Positions 19,498 to 36,211 of a stretch of DNA of 64,000 nt are shown piece by piece. How positions within the stretch are numbered: the stretch's first letter is position 1; every line of letters begins with the position of its first letter. Below the pieces are notes generated by a model. The model searched no databases and was not told where the DNA came from. It was given only the letters and a program-made list of their open reading frames with translations. This stretch comes from Mycobacterium sp. 3519A (GTDB lineage: Bacteria > Actinomycetota > Actinomycetes > Mycobacteriales > Mycobacteriaceae): positions 1,284,015 to 1,348,014 of the forward strand of contig NZ_OESG01000014.1 of NCBI RefSeq assembly GCF_900240945.1. The letters run 5' to 3'. A program made the position numbers and the translations under genes.

Positions 19498-20502
19498 ATG
19501 CCCAGGCAATCGGTGGACAGCGCTGTGCCTAATCGGCTTCGGCGCATGCTGGTCGTGGCCGCAGCGGTGCTGATGCTTCCCGCGCTCGGCGTCGTGCCGG
19601 TCGCCAACGCGTTTTCGCGTGAAGGGCTGCCCGTCGAATACCTCGACGTGTACTCGACGGCGATGGGCCGCAACATCCGGGTGCAGTTCCAGCCCGCGTC
19701 GGACGCCGCATCCGCACCTACTGCAGCGAGCAAGGCCGTCTATCTGCTCGACGGCATGCGGGCACGCGACGACTACAACGGCTGGGATGTCGAAACGCCT
19801 GCCTTCGAGTGGTTTCACAACTCCGGTGTCGCCACGGTGATGCCCGTCGGCGGGCAGTCCAGCTTCTACACGGACTGGTATTCGCCGTCGAGCTTCAACA
19901 ACCAGACCTTCACTTACAAGTGGGAGACATTTCTCACCAGTGAGCTCCCGGTGTGGCTTGCGACCAACAAGCAGATCTCGATGACGGGCAATGGCGTTGT
20001 CGGACTGTCGATGTCGGGAAGTGCGGCGCTGATCCTCTCGGCCTATCACCCGTCACAGTTCTCGTATGCGGCATCGTTGTCGGGCTTTTTGAACCCGTCC
20101 GCGCTGTTCATGCAGCAAGCCATTCGCGTCGCGATGCTCGACGCAGGCGGCTACAACGTCGACAATATGTGGGGCGCCCCATGGGATTCCGCGTGGAAGC
20201 GCAACGATCCCATCAAGCAGGTGTCGCGCATCGTCGCGAATTCAACGCGGCTGTGGATCTACTGCGCACCTGGTGGGAACACGCCGGTGAATCCCAATCC
20301 AGATCCGAATCAACAGTTCAACGCAGACAGCCTTGAAGGCATGGCCATCAAGAGCAACAAGGACTTTCAAGAGGCTTACGCGAAGGCTGGCGGCAACAAC
20401 GCGACCTTTGTGTTTCCGTCGGCTGGCAACCATGCGTGGCCATATTGGGCGCAGCAATTGACGGCGCTGAAACCAGACCTGATCGCGACCCTCAACGGCT
20501 GA
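19498..20502 (+). CDS. extra antigen 85-family mycolyltransferase paralogue
   Basis: A 334-residue secreted alpha/beta-hydrolase of the Ag85 family, which transfers mycolates between trehalose monomycolates and to arabinogalactan. The signal peptide ends at V-A-N-A, giving mature F-S-R-E-G-L-P-V-E-Y like other Ag85 proteins. The nucleophile Ser171 is in G-L-S-M-S, and Glu280 and His312 are the likely triad partners. It is more divergent than fbpA, e.g. in the Pro/Asn-rich insert near residue 265. The start is uncertain: ATG 19498 gives a sensible signal peptide but has a poor Shine-Dalgarno. In the M. tuberculosis locus aftB is followed directly by fbpA, so this is an additional tandem copy. 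Confidence 0.88.
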   Translation: MPRQSVDSAVPNRLRRMLVVAAAVLMLPALGVVPVANAFSREGLPVEYLDVYSTAMGRNIRVQFQPASDAASAPTAASKAVYLLDGMRARDDYNGWDVETPAFEWFHNSGVATVMPVGGQSSFYTDWYSPSSFNNQTFTYKWETFLTSELPVWLATNKQISMTGNGVVGLSMSGSAALILSAYHPSQFSYAASLSGFLNPSALFMQQAIRVAMLDAGGYNVDNMWGAPWDSAWKRNDPIKQVSRIVANSTRLWIYCAPGGNTPVNPNPDPNQQFNADSLEGMAIKSNKDFQEAYAKAGGNNATFVFPSAGNHAWPYWAQQLTALKPDLIATLNG

Positions 20503-20558
20503 GGAGCGACCAGGGACGATACACGCTGAGAAGAGGAATCACGCGCAGGTGTGGTTGA

Positions 20559-21671
<1,113 letters not shown>

Positions 21672-21691
21672 TCGCTGACGACAACACGATC

Positions 21692-21734
21692 GACGGCGGC
21701 GACTCTCGCAAGGGTCGCCGCCGTCATCGTTTCC
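21692..21734 (+). terminator. intrinsic terminator after fbpA
   Basis: A perfect 12-bp stem GACGGCGGCGAC / GTCGCCGCCGTC with a 10-nt loop, followed by ATCGTTTCC, lying 20 bp past the fbpA stop. It separates fbpA from mpt51. Confidence 0.75.
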
Positions 21735-21807
21735 GAAGCGCCCCGCAACGGTGATGTGGTTCACTACCTCCGGCGGGGACCAAGCGGATGCGACGTGAGG
21801 TGGGTTT

Positions 21808-22695
21808 ATGCGTGGGTTGATACGAGGGTTCTTGACCGTGGCGCTGGCCGCTGGACTGTGGTCGGTCGGCACGTCCATGGCGCCGGTCGCCAAGGCCGAC
21901 GTCGAGATGCTGATGGTGCCGTCGGCCGCGATGGGCCGCGATATCCCCGTCGCCTTCCAGGGCGGCGGCCCGCACATGGTGGTGCTGCTCGACGCGTTCA
22001 ACGCGGCACCCGACGTGAGCAACTGGGTGACGGCGGGCAACGCGATGAACACGCTCGCCGGTAAAGGCATCTCGGTGGCCGCACCCGCAGGTGGAGCGTG
22101 GAGCCTCTACACCAACTGGGAGCAGGACGGCGGCAGGCAGTGGGAGACCTTCCTGGCCGACGAGCTGCCCAACTGGATGGCCGCCAACAAGGGCCTGGCG
22201 CCGAGCGGGCACGGCATCGTCGGCGCCGCGCAGGGCGGCACCGGAGCGGTGACCATCGCCACCTTCCATCCTGACCGCTACCGCTTCGCCGGATCGCTGT
22301 CCGGATTCCTGAACCCGTCCAACACCTACACCAACGGCGCGATCACCGCCGGACTCGCGCAGTACGGCGGCGTCGACACCCGCAACATGTGGGGCTTGCC
22401 GCAGCTGGGCCGGTGGAAGTGGCATGACCCGGATGTGCACGTGCAGTTGCTCGCGGACAACAACACTCGGCTGTGGATCTTCAGCCCGTCGACGCTGGGA
22501 TGCGCCGATCCGGCCGCGATGATCGGCTACTGCGATCAGGCCCAGGGCAGCAACCGTTCGTTCTACCAGCACTACCGCTCTGTCGGCGGGCACAACGGGC
22601 ACTTCGACTTCCCCGACGGCCCGCAACACGACTGGGGTACCTGGGCTGGTCAGCTCGGCGCGATGTCAGGGGAACTCGTCGCCACGATCAGGTAG
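21808..22695 (+). CDS. mpt51: MPT51/MPB51 antigen (non-catalytic antigen 85 fold)
   Basis: A 295-residue secreted protein of the Ag85 fold (fbpD, Rv3803c homologue). A signal segment is followed by mature D-V-E-M-L-M-V-P-S. The nucleophile elbow reads G-A-A-Q-G, so the catalytic serine is replaced by alanine, as in M. tuberculosis MPT51. It is therefore not expected to transfer mycolates and is thought to bind matrix proteins or carbohydrate. The conserved G-G-V-D-T-x-x-M-W-G and G-H-N-G-H-F-D-F-P segments confirm the assignment. ATG 21808 follows a GAGGTGGG ribosome site. It has its own unit after the fbpA terminator. Confidence 0.94.
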   Translation: MRGLIRGFLTVALAAGLWSVGTSMAPVAKADVEMLMVPSAAMGRDIPVAFQGGGPHMVVLLDAFNAAPDVSNWVTAGNAMNTLAGKGISVAAPAGGAWSLYTNWEQDGGRQWETFLADELPNWMAANKGLAPSGHGIVGAAQGGTGAVTIATFHPDRYRFAGSLSGFLNPSNTYTNGAITAGLAQYGGVDTRNMWGLPQLGRWKWHDPDVHVQLLADNNTRLWIFSPSTLGCADPAAMIGYCDQAQGSNRSFYQHYRSVGGHNGHFDFPDGPQHDWGTWAGQLGAMSGELVATIR

Positions 22696-22756
22696 CCGCG
22701 ACCAGCCACGGCCTCGGTCACCGGGTTCCCGCTTCACTAGCCGGTACCTTGGAGGA

Positions 22757-23218
22757 GTGCAGCAGCCCGAACGACGCCCGACCGGCTTGGCAAACCTGTC
22801 CAGGTGGTCGGCAACCTCGTTTCTGGTCGCGTCGTCCGCGGCCCTGCTGACCGGGTGCTCCGTCGTCAACGATGTGATGACCACCGTCGGAATGTCGACG
22901 TCCGAGAGTGCGCCCGCGCCGTCCCAACCGGACAGCGACGGCAACGCGATGGTCGTGACCGAACAGCAGCGCGCGTATCTCGATGCGCTGAACGCTGCCG
23001 GAGTCAGACCGTCGAGCGATTTGATGGCGCTGCGCATCGGGTCGTACGTGTGCCAGGCGCGTGCCGCCAAACAGAGTGATCAAGCTGTCTGGGACGTCGT
23101 GGTGCCGTTGGTGCGCGGCGACGTGCGGACCGCGCACCTGAGTTCGTCGGCGGCGGCGGGTGACGTGGACGCGGCGACGGCTGACTACATTCGGATCGCA
23201 ACCGACAGACTCTGCTAG
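22757..23218 (+). CDS. DUF732-like lipoprotein
   Basis: A 153-residue predicted lipoprotein. The signal segment ends in the lipobox L-L-T-G-C near residue 34, so the mature protein should be tethered to the outer face of the membrane. The rest is a small helical domain with Y-L-D-A-L-N-A-A-G-V, G-x-Y-V-C-Q-A-R and a C-terminal Cys, resembling the mycobacterial DUF732 family of unknown function. The start at GTG 22757 is doubtful because GGAGG sits only 1-2 nt before it. A downstream TTG would still leave a signal sequence. It lies 10 bp before culp6 and is probably co-transcribed. Confidence 0.75.
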   Translation: MQQPERRPTGLANLSRWSATSFLVASSAALLTGCSVVNDVMTTVGMSTSESAPAPSQPDSDGNAMVVTEQQRAYLDALNAAGVRPSSDLMALRIGSYVCQARAAKQSDQAVWDVVVPLVRGDVRTAHLSSSAAAGDVDAATADYIRIATDRLC

Positions 23219-23227
23219 CAGGAGCAC

Positions 23228-24238
23228 ATGTCCAAAACCAATCGGCGGAAACGCCACCGTATCCTCGCGCTCGTCGCAGCCGGGGCGATGGCCCTTGTCG
23301 TCGTGTTGATCGTCGCGATCGTGATCGTGGTGCTGCGCAAGCCGGAGACCCCGACGACCGCGCTGCCGCCGGGCGCGGTGCCGCCCACCGCGGTCCCGCC
23401 CACCGGTAAGAAGCCGCGTCCGGATTTCCAGTCCGCCGACTGCCCGGACGTCGAGATGATCTCGATCCCGGGCACCTGGGAGTCCTCGCCGCAGTTGGAC
23501 CCGCACAACCCGGTGCAGTTCCCGGCGGCGCTGCTGCTCAACGTGACCAATCCAGTGCGCGCGCAGTTCGGCAACGATCGGCTGGAGATCTTCACCGTCC
23601 CGTACACCGCGCAGTTCCACAATCCGCTGTCGGCCGACAAGCAGATGTCCTACAACGACAGTCGGGCGGAGGGCACCCGCAACGCGGTCAACGAGATGAA
23701 GCGGATGAACGATCAGTGCCCGTTGACCAGTTACGTGCTCGTCGGCTTCTCGCAGGGCGCGGTGATCGCCGGTGACATCGCCAGCGACATCGGTAACGGG
23801 CGTGGACCGGTCGACGAGGACCTGGTGCTCGGGGTCACGGTGATCGCCGACGGCCGCCGCCAGGACAACATCGGTCAGGACATCGGGCCGAACCCCGACG
23901 GTCAAGGTGCAGAGATCACGCTGCAGGAAGTGCCGACGCTGTCGGCGATGGGCCTGACGATGACGGGCCCGCGGCCCGGCGGATTCGGCTCGCTCAACGA
24001 CCGCACCAACGAGATCTGCGCGCGCGGCGACCTGATCTGCGCGGCGCCGGAGTCGGCGTTCAACATCACTCAGTTGCCGCGCACGCTCGAGGTGCTGGCA
24101 GGCAATGGCGGACAACCCATTCACGCGATGTACGCCACGCCGGAGTTCTGGAATCTCGACGGTGCCTCGGCCACACAGTGGACACTGGGGTGGGCGCAGA
24201 ACGTGATCGATAACGCTCCGCACCCAAAACATGGCTGA
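23228..24238 (+). CDS. culp6: cutinase-like envelope lipase/thioesterase Culp6
   Basis: A 336-residue cutinase-family serine hydrolase (Rv3802c homologue), essential in M. tuberculosis and implicated in mycolate metabolism, with phospholipase and thioesterase activity. One N-terminal transmembrane anchor (about residues 12-36) is followed by a Pro-rich linker and the hydrolase domain outside the membrane. The nucleophile Ser175 lies in G-F-S-Q-G and the catalytic His299 in I-H-A-M-Y-A-T. Both numbers equal those reported for Rv3802. AGGAG precedes ATG 23228. It stands directly upstream of the fadD32-pks13-accD4 operon, separated by a 243-bp leader. Confidence 0.94.
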   Translation: MSKTNRRKRHRILALVAAGAMALVVVLIVAIVIVVLRKPETPTTALPPGAVPPTAVPPTGKKPRPDFQSADCPDVEMISIPGTWESSPQLDPHNPVQFPAALLLNVTNPVRAQFGNDRLEIFTVPYTAQFHNPLSADKQMSYNDSRAEGTRNAVNEMKRMNDQCPLTSYVLVGFSQGAVIAGDIASDIGNGRGPVDEDLVLGVTVIADGRRQDNIGQDIGPNPDGQGAEITLQEVPTLSAMGLTMTGPRPGGFGSLNDRTNEICARGDLICAAPESAFNITQLPRTLEVLAGNGGQPIHAMYATPEFWNLDGASATQWTLGWAQNVIDNAPHPKHG

Positions 24239-24481
24239 CATGTGACCGGAGCGATTTGGCGTGTGCCAACAGGTCGCCTAACATTAAGAAAAAACTAAGA
24301 GGGGTGCGCGGAAGTCGGGCTGAATACGCAGGTCAGGGCCCATAAAGGCGGTCAACGCCTACTCCCCGGTACGATTTCCGGGGCTTGGGTTCGCGCGGTT
24401 CGCCTCGCGTGACTGCGGCGCCCCGCCGGCAAAAGCTGAAGTGGCTTCGCGATGTGCGCGTGGCTTTGACAGGAGAGTGCG
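24239..24481 (+). promoter_or_regulatory. leader/promoter region of fadD32-pks13-accD4
   Basis: A 243-bp intergenic region. An AT-rich patch (TAACATTAAGAAAAAACT, 24279-24296) stands out in the GC-rich background and may hold a -10. A CCCCGG-N8-CCGGGG hairpin occupies 24364-24383. CAGGAGAG serves as ribosome site just before ATG 24482. If transcription starts near the AT patch, the 5' leader would be about 190 nt, long enough for post-transcriptional control. The promoter position is inferred. Confidence 0.4.
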
Positions 24482-26374
24482 ATGGCGTTCCACAACCCGT
24501 TTCTGAAAGACGGACTGATCAAGTTTCCGGACAACGGAAGCTTGGTCAAGCACGTCGAGAAGTGGGCCAAGGTGCGTGGTGACAAGCTCGCCTATCGGTT
24601 CCTCGACTTCTCCACCGAGCGCGACGGCGTGGCGCGTGACCTGACATGGTCCGACTTCGGTGCGCGCAACCGTGCGCTCGCCGCCCGCCTGCAGCAGGTG
24701 ACTCAGCCCGGCGACCGGGTGGCGATCCTGTGCCCGCAGAACCTCGACTACGTCGTCGCGTTGTACGGCACCATCTACTCGGGTCGTATCGCCGTGCCAC
24801 TGTTCGACCCGTCCGAGCCCGGTCACGTCGGCCGGTTGCATGCGGTGCTCGACGACTGCACGCCGTCGGCGATCCTGACCACCACCGAGGCCGCAGAAGG
24901 CGTGCGAAAGTTCTTCCGCACCAGGCCTGCCAAGGAACGCCCCCGCGTCATCGCCGTCGACGCGGTACCCGTCGAGGTGGGCGCGACGTGGGTCCCGGTC
25001 GAGGACGTCACCGAGGACACCATCGCTTACCTGCAGTACACATCGGGCTCGACGCGCGTCCCGACCGGAGTTCAGATCACCCACCTCAATCTGGCGACCA
25101 ACATCGTCCAGGTCATCGAGGCCCTCGACGGCCAGGAAGGTGACCGCGGCTGCTCGTGGCTGCCGTTCTTCCACGACATGGGCCTCATCACGGCGATGTT
25201 GTCGCCGATGATCGGATACCACTTCACGTTCATGACTCCTGCCGCCTTCGTCCGCAGGCCCGGCCGGTGGCTGCGGGAGATGTCGCGCAAACCCGACGAC
25301 ACCGGCGGCGTCATCTCGGTGGCGCCGAACTTCGCCTTCGACCACGCTGCGGCGCGCGGTCTGCCCAAGGATGACGAGCCGCCGCTCGACTTGAGCGTGG
25401 TGAAGTGCATCCTCAACGGCAGCGAGCCGATCTCGGCCGCCACCGTGAACAGGTTCAACGAGGCGTTCGCTCCGTACGGATTCAAGCCTCAGGCGATCAA
25501 GCCCTCCTACGGACTGGCGGAGGCGACGCTGTTCGTGTCGACCACACCGATGGACGCCGAGCCCAGCATCGTCCACGTCGACCGCGATGCGCTGAACACC
25601 GGCACGTTCGTCCAGGTCGACGCCGACTCGCCGAAGGCCGTCGCACAGGCAGGTGCAGGCAAGATCGGCGTCGCAGAGTGGGCGGTGATCGTCGACGCGG
25701 ACACCGCCAGCGAGCTGCCTGACGGTCAGATCGGCGAGGTCTGGATCAGTGGGCAGAACATGGGCACGGGCTACTGGGGTAAGCCCGAGGAGACGGTCGC
25801 CACCTTCCAGAACATCCTGAAGTCGCGGACCAATCCGTCGCACGCCCAGGGCGCAGCAGACGACGCGACGTGGGTGCGCACCGGCGACCTTGGCGCCTAC
25901 CACGACGGCGAGCTCTACATCACCGGCCGCACAAAGGATCTGGTGATCATCGACGGCCGCAACCACTATCCCCAGGACCTCGAGTACTCGGCGCAGGAGG
26001 CGTCGAAGGCGCTTCGCACGGGGTTCGTCGCCGCATTCTCGGTGCCCGCGAACCAGTTGCCTGACGAGGTGTTCGAGAACGCGCACGCCGGTCTCAAGCG
26101 CGATCCGGGCGACACATCCGAGCAGTTGGTGATCGTCGGGGAGAGAGCGCCCGGCGCGCACAAGCTCGAACTGGGCCCGATCGCCGACGAGATTCGCGCC
26201 GCGATCGCGGTGCGCCACGGCGTCACCGTGCGTGACGTGCTGCTGACCGCCGCGGGCGCGATCCCGCGCACGTCGAGCGGCAAGATCGGCCGCCGTGCCT
26301 GCCGCGCCGCCTATCTCGACGGCAGCCTGCGCAGCGGGCGCGTGGCCAACGCGTTCCCCGACGAAACCGACTAG
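24482..26374 (+). CDS. fadD32: long-chain fatty acid-AMP ligase FadD32
   Basis: A 630-residue FAAL that activates the meromycolic acid as acyl-AMP and loads it on the N-terminal ACP of Pks13. Adenylation core motifs are visible: Y-T-S-G-S-T (about 185-190), the [10 protein letters not shown]5 region, and [19 protein letters not shown]. The C-terminal S-S-G-K-I-G-R-R carries the catalytic lysine. The start has CAGGAGAG upstream. It is 11 bp from pks13 and matches Rv3801c in size (637). It is essential for mycolic acid synthesis in mycobacteria. Confidence 0.97.
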   Translation: MAFHNPFLKDGLIKFPDNGSLVKHVEKWAKVRGDKLAYRFLDFSTERDGVARDLTWSDFGARNRALAARLQQVTQPGDRVAILCPQNLDYVVALYGTIYSGRIAVPLFDPSEPGHVGRLHAVLDDCTPSAILTTTEAAEGVRKFFRTRPAKERPRVIAVDAVPVEVGATWVPVEDVTEDTIAYLQYTSGSTRVPTGVQITHLNLATNIVQVIEALDGQEGDRGCSWLPFFHDMGLITAMLSPMIGYHFTFMTPAAFVRRPGRWLREMSRKPDDTGGVISVAPNFAFDHAAARGLPKDDEPPLDLSVVKCILNGSEPISAATVNRFNEAFAPYGFKPQAIKPSYGLAEATLFVSTTPMDAEPSIVHVDRDALNTGTFVQVDADSPKAVAQAGAGKIGVAEWAVIVDADTASELPDGQIGEVWISGQNMGTGYWGKPEETVATFQNILKSRTNPSHAQGAADDATWVRTGDLGAYHDGELYITGRTKDLVIIDGRNHYPQDLEYSAQEASKALRTGFVAAFSVPANQLPDEVFENAHAGLKRDPGDTSEQLVIVGERAPGAHKLELGPIADEIRAAIAVRHGVTVRDVLLTAAGAIPRTSSGKIGRRACRAAYLDGSLRSGRVANAFPDETD

Positions 26375-26385
26375 AACCTTCGAAA

Positions 26386-33374
<6,989 letters not shown>

Positions 33375-33439
33375 ACCGCGAGGGGCTGCTGCGCCCGCGC
33401 GTCGAGTATCCACGCCGAACAGGCGATGGTTCACCCCCG

Positions 33440-33786
33440 ATGCCGTTCGAGCATGCGCGGACGCAGATGCTGCTGGGTCAGCGGCAACGCCGACTGCGGC
33501 CGCGTTCGAAGGCATGGGCGCGGTCCGCTGGGCCGAGAGGGCGCGCTCGGAACTGGCCCGCGCCGATGCGCTGCACCCGGGGACAGCCGAGTTGACGCCC
33601 TCGGAACAGCGCGTCGCAGAGTTGGCGGCCTCGGGCATGTCGAACAAGGACATCGCGCCGACGCTGTTCATCAGTCCCAAAACTGTCGAAACCAACCTCG
33701 CGAGGACCTACCGGAAACTGGAGATCCACTCCAGAACCCAATTGGCCAACCGCCTTCGCCAACGCGGTCTCGAGGGAAATCACTGA
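33440..33786 (+). pseudogene. remnant of a LuxR-family (MalT/AAA-type) regulator, C-terminal end with a frameshifting deletion
   Basis: Two frames together give the tail of a large LuxR-type ATPase regulator. Frame one (33440-33499) reads P-F-E-H-A-R-T-Q-M-L-L-G-Q-R-Q-R-R-L-R. After a shift, frame two continues A-A-A-F-E-G-M-G-A-V-R-W-A-E-R-A-R. The LuxR helix-turn-helix then follows (L-T-P-S-E-Q-R-V-A-E-L-A, I-S-P-K-T-V-E-T-N-L) to TGA at 33784. Intact relatives have about ten residues between the two pieces, so a small deletion with frameshift is likely. The N-terminal ATPase and sensor parts are absent. An ORF of 90 codons from ATG 33514 could still make a free DNA-binding domain. Confidence 0.72.
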
Positions 33787-33821
33787 TTCATTCCGCCACC
33801 CCATTGCCATACGTTGCGGCG

Positions 33822-34031
33822 ATGAGGGGGGTTCCGTCCTGTCAGGCCTGCTACCTGGCGGAGTGGTACTGCGACGGCCTGCCCGTCGACGGTCTGGACG
33901 CCTCGTTTGCGATGCTGTCGCCGGGGGCCCGGCTGACGTCGGACGACGGCGAAACCGCCACAGCGCAGCGTGTGCGCGCGGGCATCCCCGCCGAACGCGT
34001 CACCGCCGCGACGGCCATCGCGAGCGCCTGA
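33822..34031 (+). pseudogene. short ORF, probably a shortened remnant of an unknown protein
   Basis: A 69-codon frame from ATG 33822 reads M-R-G-V-P-S-C-Q-A-C-Y-L-A-E-W-Y at the start and R-A-G-I-P-A-E-R-V-T-A-A-T at the end. The two ends look like the beginning and end of a larger (about 100-150 residue) mycobacterial family with the middle missing. This is an impression, not a match I can prove. Upstream GATGAGGGG gives only a modest ribosome site. It sits between the LuxR remnant and the kinase, in a stretch with other decayed genes. It could also be a genuine small protein. Confidence 0.35.
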
Positions 34032-34069
34032 CCTCATCAAGACGGACAACCGTCGGCACCGCCACCCAT

Positions 34070-34075
34070 TAAGAT
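34070..34075 (+). promoter_or_regulatory. candidate -10 box of the Ser/Thr kinase gene (leaderless)
   Basis: TAAGAT, close to the TATAAT consensus, lies exactly 6 nt before ATG 34082, and no Shine-Dalgarno precedes the ATG. This is the typical geometry of a leaderless mycobacterial promoter. Confidence 0.5.
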
Positions 34076-34081
34076 TCGCCC

Positions 34082-35455
34082 ATGCCGCTAACGGACGGCC
34101 AGGTGATCGCCGGTTACACGATTCTGCGATCGCTTGGTGCCGGCGGGATGGGCGAGGTGTATCTGGCCCAGCATCCGCGCCTGCCGCGCCGCGACGCGCT
34201 GAAGGTCCTCTCAGCCACGGTCTGTTCGGAAAGCGAGTACCGCGAGCGGTTCAACCGCGAAGCCGATATCGCCGCCACCTTGTGGCACCCGCACATCGTC
34301 GAGGTGCATGACCGCGGCGACGTCGACGGCCAACTGTGGATCTCGATGGACTACGTCGAGGGCACCGATGCCGGGCGGCTGCTCGCCGAGCAGTATCCGA
34401 ACGGTATGCCCGCCGACGAGGTGGTGCGAATCGTCACCGCCGTCGCCGACGCGCTGGACTATGCCCACCAGAAAGGCCTGCTGCACCGCGATGTGAAACC
34501 GGCCAACATCCTGATGGCCAATCATGACACCGACGGTGAGCGGATCATGTTGGCCGACTTCGGGATTGCCCGCTGGATCGGCGAACCGAGCGTCCTGACC
34601 GGAACGAACATGACGGTGGGCACCGTGTCGTACTCGGCGCCCGAGCAACTCAAGGGCGAGGAGATCGACGGGCGCGCCGACCAGTATGCGCTGGCCGCTA
34701 CCGCATTCCAGTTGCTCACCGGCACACCACCTTTCCAGCACTCGAACCCCGCCGTGGTGATCAGCAAGCACCTGACGGCCACGCCGCCGCAGATCGGCAC
34801 CCGACGACCGGAGTTGTCCAGCCTGGGGCCGGTGTTCGACAAGGCGCTGTCGAAGTTGCCGAAGGATCGCTACGACCGGTGCATCGACTTCGCCCGCGCG
34901 CTCACCCACCACATCGGCAGCGAGGACCGCCAGCGCAGCGCCGACGAGACCCAGCTGGCGATGCCTGCGACCGGTCCGAGGCACGCCCGAGCGCAGACCA
35001 GTCCACGCCGCCGCATCCTGATCGGCGCCGCCGCCGCGCTCGTCGTGATCGCGGTCGCGGCAATCGGTTTCGTGCTGTTCGACCGCACGCGTGACCGCAC
35101 AGCGGAAGCCCGACCGCAACCGACGTCGGCACGACAGGCACCCGCGCCGCCGGCAGACGTCACGCTGCCGGTGGTGGTGGTCGGCGCCAACTGCGCGACG
35201 CTGGGCGCGGCCGGTATCACCGAAAGTGGCGCGCCGGCCTACTGTGCACACCTGCCGACGACGAACGGAACCATCTGGTCGCTCTATCCCGGCGAGATCT
35301 CCAGTCCGACTGCCACTGCGGGTCCGAACGACGAGGTGTACCCGTCGGAGACCGAGGGACCGGTCCTGGTGTGCATGGAGCAGACCGGCAAGTCGCGCCT
35401 CGATTGCCACGACCAGATCGTGCAGGGCAACGCGACGCCCACTCCGGCATCCTGA
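34082..35455 (+). CDS. transmembrane serine/threonine protein kinase (PknF-like)
   Basis: A 457-residue Hanks-type receptor kinase. The kinase domain covers about residues 10-275, with the glycine loop G-A-G-G-M-G-E-V-Y, Lys41 in A-L-K-V-L, catalytic Asp137 in H-R-D-V-K-P-A-N, and Asp159 of the D-F-G. A basic juxtamembrane segment is followed by one transmembrane helix (about 312-335). A Pro-rich stalk leads to a small extracellular domain of about 100 residues with four cysteines (two disulfides likely). The N-terminus M-P-L-x-x-G resembles PknF-type kinases. It lies alone between degraded genes and next to arabinan genes. Phosphorylation of wall enzymes is speculation from position. Confidence 0.9.
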   Translation: MPLTDGQVIAGYTILRSLGAGGMGEVYLAQHPRLPRRDALKVLSATVCSESEYRERFNREADIAATLWHPHIVEVHDRGDVDGQLWISMDYVEGTDAGRLLAEQYPNGMPADEVVRIVTAVADALDYAHQKGLLHRDVKPANILMANHDTDGERIMLADFGIARWIGEPSVLTGTNMTVGTVSYSAPEQLKGEEIDGRADQYALAATAFQLLTGTPPFQHSNPAVVISKHLTATPPQIGTRRPELSSLGPVFDKALSKLPKDRYDRCIDFARALTHHIGSEDRQRSADETQLAMPATGPRHARAQTSPRRRILIGAAAALVVIAVAAIGFVLFDRTRDRTAEARPQPTSARQAPAPPADVTLPVVVVGANCATLGAAGITESGAPAYCAHLPTTNGTIWSLYPGEISSPTATAGPNDEVYPSETEGPVLVCMEQTGKSRLDCHDQIVQGNATPTPAS

Positions 35456-35458
35456 CTT

Positions 35459-36211
35459 TCAGCGGCGAACCCACCGCACGATGACGGTGCCGTCGGCGCC
35501 GAGCAGCACCGTGTTCCGCTGCATGTGAATCTCGACATGGTCGGCCGCGGCGGCGACGCGGCGAGCGGGCCCGGCGACCATCATGGGGCTGGTGGTCAGG
35601 CACAGTTCGTCGATTTCGTTGTCGGCCACCAGTTGTGAGAAGAAGGTGGGTCCGCCCTCGACGAGCACCCGGTTCAGTCCGAGCTCGCCCAGCCCGTTGC
35701 GTATTGCAGCAGAGGCGATCGGGCCGGGTGGCATCGGTCTGACGACCGCGTCAGAGGCCGCGAGTTCGAGGCGGGCGGACCGCTCGGCGTTCGCGGAGAC
35801 GAACACGATGGGCGGTATCGGATTGCGCAGCAACTGCGGCGAGATGACACCACGGCTGGACACCACGGCCACCTGCACTTCGGGCGAAAGACCATGCGAC
35901 GACCGCCAGACCTTGGCCTGGGCGCTGAGCTGAATGTCGGTGTAGGGCTTGGCCTTCGCGGTGGTGGCGCCGACCAGTATCACGTCCGCGACCTCCCGCA
36001 ATCGGGTGAAGACCCGCCGGTCGGTCGGCGTGCCCAACTTCCGGCCCGCACCATCGAGTGTCACTGCGCCGTCGATGCTGGCGATGAAGTTCGCGCGAAG
36101 CCGGGGACGGTCGAGATCCTGCGGATAGGCGAGTAACTCGCGTAGCTCTTGATCGGTGAGCGTGTCCGCCTCGTACGAGGTCGAACGTGACATCCCGGCA
36201 ACAGCGGTCAT
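35459..36211 (-). CDS. RibD-C/pyrimidine reductase-family protein (Rv2671-like, DHFR-like fold)
   Basis: A 250-residue reductase with the RibD C-terminal/DHFR fold. L-R-A-N-F-I-A-S-I-D-G-A-V-T opens the NADPH-binding domain, V-I-L-V-G-A-T-T follows near residue 80, and V-L-V-E-G-G-P-T-F near 195. It resembles M. tuberculosis Rv2671, a pyrimidine-reductase-like protein shown to act as a dihydrofolate reductase analogue linked to PAS resistance. Start ATG 36211 overlaps the MFS gene stop by 4 bp. It is the last gene of a folE-MFS-reductase operon, which points to pterin or folate chemistry. Convergent with the kinase, with only 3 bp between. Confidence 0.85.
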   Translation of the reverse strand: MTAVAGMSRSTSYEADTLTDQELRELLAYPQDLDRPRLRANFIASIDGAVTLDGAGRKLGTPTDRRVFTRLREVADVILVGATTAKAKPYTDIQLSAQAKVWRSSHGLSPEVQVAVVSSRGVISPQLLRNPIPPIVFVSANAERSARLELAASDAVVRPMPPGPIASAAIRNGLGELGLNRVLVEGGPTFFSQLVADNEIDELCLTTSPMMVAGPARRVAAAADHVEIHMQRNTVLLGADGTVIVRWVRR

